DNA of 7,847 nucleotides from Spirochaetaceae bacterium (GTDB lineage: Bacteria > Spirochaetota > Spirochaetia > Treponematales > Breznakiellaceae): NCBI GenBank assembly GCA_031284085.1, contig JAITAM010000223.1, positions 1 through 7,847 on the forward strand, read 5' to 3'. The notes beneath the pieces were generated by a model. The model saw nothing but the letters and a program-made list of their open reading frames with translations, was not told the origin of the DNA and made no database searches. The translations under genes were made by a program, and so were the position numbers. Positions 3,806 to 7,847 of this stretch are shown one piece after another; within the stretch, counting starts at the first letter, position 1, and each line of letters starts with the position of its first letter.

Positions 3806-5959
3806 ATGAAAATGCCTAAAAAAATATCAGAGTTATTATCTTTACTATTGCAAAATACAAAACAGATGACGTTATCGGCAAAAATAACTGTATTGGTCGG
3901 CGCTTTGGTATTGGGAGTTATATTTTTTATAAGCATCATTACGTTGGGCATTTCTTCAAAGCTTATTCAAGATAGTACAACCTCAGCCCTTCTAAATCAA
4001 ACACAGTTAGGAGTCTATGTGATCCGTACCACACTTCAAGCGCAGTTGGTCGGCTTGCAAGATATGGCAAACCGCACGGAAATAAAAAGCATGAACTGGA
4101 CGGTACAACGTGAAAATCTCTTTCAAGAAATTGAAAGCCACGGTTATTTAGATTTTGCTATTGTTGATATGAATGGCGTGGCGCATTATATAATAGATGA
4201 AAGTACTACCGACCTGTCGGATCGTGATTATATCATAAAAGTCTTATCCGGAACGCAGTCTATTTCCGATGTCATTATCAGCAGAGTTATCAATAAGCCG
4301 GTTGTTATGTTGGCCGTACCTATCAAAGTCAATAATGTGGTGGTCGGCGCTCTTATCGGCAGAAAAGACAGCAATTTCTTGAATGAAATCACCCATAATG
4401 TGATTTTTGGAGCTACCGGTTACTCTTATATGATGAATAATGCGGGAACAATCATCGCTCACCCTAATTTGAACTATGTGCTGGAACAGTTTAATCCGAC
4501 TGTTCAGGCCTCATCCGATAGATCGCTAAATGCTTTAGCACAGGTTACAAAGCGTATACTATTGACGAGAAACGGCCTTGCCCACTATCGCTTCGGCGGC
4601 AAAACTATGTACATAAGCTTTTCGCCGGTAGATGTTAACGATTGGTTTCTCATTCTGGCAATCGAACAAAAAGAATTTTCTAGCGGACTTAATAGACTCT
4701 ACGGTTGGGTTATTCTATTTACCGTTGTCTTTATGGTGGTCGGAGCTTTTATGGCCTCAGCTATAGGAAGATTCGTTACCAACCCGCTTAAAGCGATGCT
4801 TCCTGTACTAAAGAGTATGTCTGAAGGAAATCTGACCGAACGAATCTATATAAATTCATTAGACGAAATTGGTATCATTTCGCAGAATTTCAATAATTCT
4901 ATTACTAATCTGGCGCAGGCAATTACCATCACCAAGGACGCCTCATCAAAATTAGGGAATATTGTATACCAGCTTTCGGAAACCATGGATAAAACCATAG
5001 CATCCGCAAACCATATCACCGACACCGTGATCAACACCAGAGAAAAAACCGCCGATCAGGTAAAAGCAGTAAAAGGTATTCATGACACGATTGATGAAAT
5101 CAAGCATCATATTGAGCAAGTGAACAATTCTATCGAAAATCAAAGTTTAGCCGTTATACAATCTTCATCTGCTATTGAAGAGATGGTTGCCAATATCAAG
5201 TCGGTAGCGGATACACTGGGAAAGAACTCAGAGACTATCGGGGAGTTACAGAAGGCCTCAGAATCCGGCAAAGAGAGTATCCAGCAAGTAACCGATATTA
5301 TGAAGCTCTTGGTAGCCGCATCAGACGGGCTTATTAAGGCGACTACCATGATACAAAGCATAGCGCAACAAACCAACCTTCTTTCGCTTAATGCGGCTAT
5401 TGAAGCCGCTCATGCAGGCAGCGCCGGCAAGGGTTTCGCGGTTGTTGCCGATGAAATCGGTAAGTTGGCGGAAAGTTCTTCAACTCAAGGGAAGTCAATC
5501 GGCAAAGTTTTGAGTAATTTAAGAAAGCAGATCAACACCGCCACGATGCTTTCGGATAGATCGCAGGAGCATTTCAACATCATTTCCGAACTTGTTGAAG
5601 AAGTACAAGTACAAGAGCAGATCATCAAGAACGCCATGAATCAGCAGGACAGCGGCAGCAGCCAAGTCCTCCAAGCAATGCAGAAAATAAAAGTCATTAC
5701 CGATGAAGTAAAAGACGGTGCAGGCTCCATGATGCGTAGTAGCGCTTCGGTTATAAATGAAATGGAACACTTGAACGAGACGACAAGGATTATGAGTGGA
5801 GAAGTCAACGAAGTAACGAATAAAATTGATGATATTAGCCAGATTATAAAAAACCTCGAAACCATTATCAATGAGACCAGAGACAATGTATCGCTTTTGT
5901 CGGATAATGTTTCTACCTTTAAGGTGGAAGGCGAGAAAGTTATACAGTACGAAGTTTGA
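3806..5959 (+). CDS. Methyl-accepting chemotaxis protein with periplasmic Cache-type sensor
   Basis: This 717-residue transmembrane chemoreceptor passes ligand signals to the CheA/CheW array controlling flagellar rotation. In order it has a first membrane span (about 27-50), a periplasmic dCache-like domain (about 52-295, with DLSDRDYI at 136-143 and the [18 protein letters not shown] strand pair), a second span (about 298-320), a HAMP domain starting at GRFVTNPL, and a long coiled-coil signalling domain. The hairpin tip [17 protein letters not shown]... [16 protein letters not shown] (about 521-558) is the CheA/CheW contact site. There is no C-terminal NWETF-type pentapeptide, so adaptation enzymes are probably not tethered. 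The ligand is not evident, though dCache receptors often bind amino acids or other small molecules. ATG 3806 is chosen because GGAGG (3796-3800) lies 5 bases upstream; the in-frame TTG at 3776 lies inside a perfect hairpin. Confidence 0.95.
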   Translation: MKMPKKISELLSLLLQNTKQMTLSAKITVLVGALVLGVIFFISIITLGISSKLIQDSTTSALLNQTQLGVYVIRTTLQAQLVGLQDMANRTEIKSMNWTVQRENLFQEIESHGYLDFAIVDMNGVAHYIIDESTTDLSDRDYIIKVLSGTQSISDVIISRVINKPVVMLAVPIKVNNVVVGALIGRKDSNFLNEITHNVIFGATGYSYMMNNAGTIIAHPNLNYVLEQFNPTVQASSDRSLNALAQVTKRILLTRNGLAHYRFGGKTMYISFSPVDVNDWFLILAIEQKEFSSGLNRLYGWVILFTVVFMVVGAFMASAIGRFVTNPLKAMLPVLKSMSEGNLTERIYINSLDEIGIISQNFNNSITNLAQAITITKDASSKLGNIVYQLSETMDKTIASANHITDTVINTREKTADQVKAVKGIHDTIDEIKHHIEQVNNSIENQSLAVIQSSSAIEEMVANIKSVADTLGKNSETIGELQKASESGKESIQQVTDIMKLLVAASDGLIKATTMIQSIAQQTNLLSLNAAIEAAHAGSAGKGFAVVADEIGKLAESSSTQGKSIGKVLSNLRKQINTATMLSDRSQEHFNIISELVEEVQVQEQIIKNAMNQQDSGSSQVLQAMQKIKVITDEVKDGAGSMMRSSASVINEMEHLNETTRIMSGEVNEVTNKIDDISQIIKNLETIINETRDNVSLLSDNVSTFKVEGEKVIQYEV

Positions 5960-5983
5960 TATTTTCCTTAAAGTAAACGCCGC

Positions 5984-6691
5984 CTAGAGATTACGACCCC
6001 ATTTTTTCATTTGAGCAATGACCGAGTGCATATCGCGAGAAAATGGGGCGTTAAACACAGTATAACCGGGAATAAGGATACTTGATGCGTGCAGCCCCAA
6101 CCGAGACAAAAGCGGGCGTTCGCTGGGCAAATCACCATGCCACGCACGCTTAAACTGCGAAAGACAGACCGGCTTCATAGTACCATAAAGCGGATCACAG
6201 ATAACAGGATGCCCTAAATAGGCGAGATGCACCCGAATCTGGTGGGTGCGGCCGGTCTGCGGTCTTAATTCCACCACAGTATAATTGCCCGCCGCGATAA
6301 GAACCTTGCACTGTGTCAAAGACTTCTTGCCTTGGTATTTGTCGATTATTGTGCGGTGGTGTTTATCGCCGTCAACAACCAAAGGCTGTTCGCAGGAAAT
6401 CTCTTTCCATGGCGGCCTGCCGCTGACAACGGCGTGGTAGGTCTTATCCACCTTTCTTTGCTCAAAAGCATAACAGAGGTCCCTGTGCGTCTTAGCGTCT
6501 TTCGCAAAAACCACAATGCCCGATGTATCCTTGTCAATTCTGTGTACTACCCATACGGGCGCTAATAACCGATCCAGCCTGTCTTTTGAGCTGTCCCACC
6601 TATCAGCGCCGACTGCAATACCGGACGCTTTGTTTACCACAATGATATGAGCGTCTTCATATACAATAGAAAAAGCTGCCTGTTCTTTCAT
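5984..6691 (-). CDS. RluA-family RNA pseudouridine synthase
   Basis: The 235-residue cytoplasmic enzyme isomerises uridine to pseudouridine in rRNA or tRNA. The family motif HRIDKDTSGIVVFAKD (50-65) contains the catalytic Asp53. The second conserved block RPQTGRTHQIRVHLAYLG (143-160), followed by HPVICDPLYG, and the late LHA motif (200-202) are all present. There is no N-terminal S4 domain, so it is of the short RluA/RluC-catalytic-core type; which nucleotide it modifies cannot be told. It converges with the chemoreceptor gene, 24 bases apart, with no clear terminator between. The sigma-54 regulator gene lies 48 bases upstream on the same strand, so the two may be co-transcribed. No strong Shine-Dalgarno is seen at ATG 6691. 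Confidence 0.92.
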   Translation of the reverse strand: MKEQAAFSIVYEDAHIIVVNKASGIAVGADRWDSSKDRLDRLLAPVWVVHRIDKDTSGIVVFAKDAKTHRDLCYAFEQRKVDKTYHAVVSGRPPWKEISCEQPLVVDGDKHHRTIIDKYQGKKSLTQCKVLIAAGNYTVVELRPQTGRTHQIRVHLAYLGHPVICDPLYGTMKPVCLSQFKRAWHGDLPSERPLLSRLGLHASSILIPGYTVFNAPFSRDMHSVIAQMKKWGRNL

Positions 6692-6739
6692 CTTATTTTG
6701 TCCGCCATTTGTGCGCCGCTGTTAATATGCCTGCCGCAC

Positions 6740-7847
6740 TTACTCTTCATCTAGCAAATCCTCGTCTTTTTTACCTAGTTTGCGGTGTAAGGTCTTCCTC
6801 CCTATGCCAAGGAGAGCTGCGGTTTTGCTCTTGTTGCCGTTACAAAAAGAAAGCGTATCACGGATAATGATCTTTTCCGACTCCTCAAGATCTGTGCCTA
6901 TGGGAATACGAATCCAGCCTTCCTCCGCACTTGAATGGATGGTCGGAGGCAGATCGCCCTGCGTGATAACATTCCCCTTTGCCATAACAACGGCGCTTTC
7001 TATACAGTTGCGAAGCTCCCTTACGTTGCCCGGCCAGTCGTAAGCGTACAAAGCCGCCCGCGCCTTTTCATCAATATTCTCAACTGTCTTGTTGTTTTCC
7101 GCAGCTAATTCCTTCAAAAAGAAAGCGATCAGCAGGGGAATATCGTTTTTTCGTTCACACGGCGGAAGGATAACAATATTTACCGCTTTTTTACCTAATT
7201 TGCGGTGTAAGGTCTTCCTCCCTATGGCAAGGAGAGCTGCGGTTTTGCTCTTGTTGCCATTACAAAAAGAAAGCGTATCACGGATAATGATCTTTTCCGA
7301 CTCCTCAAGACTTGTGTTTATGGGAATAGGAATACAGCCTTCGTCAATATTCTCAAGCGCCTTGTTGTTTTCCACAGCTAATTCCTTCAAAAAGAAAGCG
7401 ATCAGCAAGGAAATATCGTCTTTTCGTTCGCACGGCGGAGGGATAACAATATTTACCGCCTTTTTACCTAGTTTGCGGTGTAAGGTCTTCTTCCCTATGG
7501 CAAGGAGAGCTGCGGTTTTGCTCTTGTTGCCGTTACAAAAAGAAAGCGTATCACTGATAATGATCTTTTTCGACTCCGCAAGATCTATGCTTATGGGAAA
7601 AGGAAGCCAGCCTTCGTCAATATTCTCAACTGTCTTGTTGTTTTCCGCAGCTAATTCCTTCAAAAAGAAAGCGATCAGCAAGGAAATATCGTCTTTTCGT
7701 TCGCGCGGCGGAGGGATAACAATATTTACCGCCTTTTTACCTAGTTTGCGGTGTAAGGTCTTCCTCCCTATGCCAAGGAGAGCTGCGGTTTTGCTCTTGT
7801 TGCCGTTACAAAAAGAAAGCGTATCACGGATAATGATCTTTTCCGAC
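6740..7847 (-). CDS. NtrC-like sigma-54 regulator, 3' part, with tandemly amplified C-terminal DNA-binding module
   Basis: The frame is open to the window edge, so the N terminus is missing and the TTG at 7681 is not a start. The last, full unit has the end of a sigma-54 AAA+ domain (IVILPPCERKNDIPLL, then WPGNVRELRNCIESAVVMA, the sensor II region) and a Fis-type helix-turn-helix (EKIIIRDTLSFCNGNKSKTA, then ALLGIGRKTLHRKLGKK). Before it stand two 91-residue units that join the PP-ERK-DI segment directly to the same helix-turn-helix and lack 49 residues including GNVREL, plus part of a further unit at the edge. That makes at least four DNA-binding modules in one open frame. Proteins of this family open sigma-54 promoters; how an amplified tail affects this is unknown. 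In a normal member the PP motif reads PPLRER; here it is PPPRER, PPPCER or LPPCER. The gene could be intact, phase-variable or decaying. Confidence 0.85.
   Translation of the reverse strand, partial: SEKIIIRDTLSFCNGNKSKTAALLGIGRKTLHRKLGKKAVNIVIPPPRERKDDISLLIAFFLKELAAENNKTVENIDEGWLPFPISIDLAESKKIIISDTLSFCNGNKSKTAALLAIGKKTLHRKLGKKAVNIVIPPPCERKDDISLLIAFFLKELAVENNKALENIDEGCIPIPINTSLEESEKIIIRDTLSFCNGNKSKTAALLAIGRKTLHRKLGKKAVNIVILPPCERKNDIPLLIAFFLKELAAENNKTVENIDEKARAALYAYDWPGNVRELRNCIESAVVMAKGNVITQGDLPPTIHSSAEEGWIRIPIGTDLEESEKIIIRDTLSFCNGNKSKTAALLGIGRKTLHRKLGKKDEDLLDEE
6781..7200 (-). repeat. Full-length (420-bp) unit of the regulator tandem repeat
   Basis: Bounded by recurrences of TGCGGTGTAAGGTCTTC at 6781 and 7201. 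It encodes 140 residues, including the 49-residue lid/sensor II segment missing from the shorter units, and is probably the ancestral form. The stop codon of the gene lies just beyond it. Confidence 0.9.
7201..7473 (-). repeat. Short (273-bp) unit of the regulator tandem repeat
   Basis: It begins with the same anchor and encodes 91 residues, so the frame is kept. It differs from the next unit by about 17 bases in my hand alignment (about 94% identity), with changes concentrated in the linker between the two segments (GCIPIPINTSLEESEK here). Confidence 0.9.
7474..7746 (-). repeat. Short (273-bp) unit of the regulator tandem repeat
   Basis: It has the same length and the same internal deletion as the neighbouring short unit, with linker GWLPFPISIDLAESKK. 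The shared deletion point implies the short unit was formed once and then duplicated. Confidence 0.9.
7747..7847 (-). repeat. Regulator tandem repeat unit cut by window edge
   Basis: It starts with the same anchor and encodes the helix-turn-helix again (SEKIIIRDTLSF...LHRKLGKK). Whether it belongs to a short or a full unit cannot be seen. Confidence 0.85.

Noticed and set aside
3625..3951. Minus-strand ORF of 108 codons
   Set aside because: It overlaps the SRP RNA, its terminator region and the start of the chemoreceptor, and shows no recognisable protein features.
5960..5983. Bidirectional terminator between the convergent chemoreceptor and pseudouridine synthase genes
   Set aside because: No inverted repeat with a T-run was found in the 24-base gap.
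7679..7681. TTG as start of the regulator gene
   Set aside because: The frame continues upstream to the window edge with homologous repeat sequence, so this is an internal leucine codon.

Overview
The window looks like a piece of a bacterial chromosome of moderate GC, most likely from a spirochaete of the Treponema type. That assignment is inferred, not proven. It rests on the mix of a SUMF1-domain lipoprotein, a large Cache-type chemoreceptor, purine-rich Shine-Dalgarno sites and many dispersed intergenic repeats. No rRNA or tRNA gene is present to anchor it.

Layout. Positions 1-294 are the C-terminal end of a PfkB-family sugar/nucleoside kinase. A REP-associated (Y1, IS200-like) transposase lies at 313-858 on the minus strand, with the 10-mer GTCTGACCTG in direct orientation on both sides. 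A near-consensus sigma-70 promoter (983-1011) then drives a small multi-pass membrane protein (1088-1807). A 16-unit, 23-bp tandem array (1820-2187) follows, then a short leader region with tiny ORFs, then a SUMF1/FGE-fold lipoprotein (2370-3410). A short second copy of the same repeat cassette follows that gene. Next come a strong promoter and the 4.5S SRP RNA (about 3609-3720), a 13-bp perfect hairpin, and a methyl-accepting chemotaxis protein (3806-5959). On the minus strand, convergent with the chemoreceptor gene, are an RluA-type pseudouridine synthase (5984-6691) and, upstream of it, the 3' part of an NtrC-like sigma-54 regulator gene (6740 to the window edge) whose C-terminal coding region has been tandemly amplified in frame.

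The genes do not form one pathway. Most are separately expressed housekeeping or sensory genes (SRP RNA, chemoreceptor, pseudouridine synthase) with mobile or repetitive DNA between them. The points most worth following up are three. First, the 23-bp array has two half-unit types that tend to co-vary so as to keep small hairpins possible. Second, the array's leader is shared by two unrelated genes, and in one of them it encodes the last 11 residues. Third, the sigma-54 regulator gene carries at least four Fis-type helix-turn-helix copies in one open frame, with 273-bp and 420-bp units that preserve the frame.
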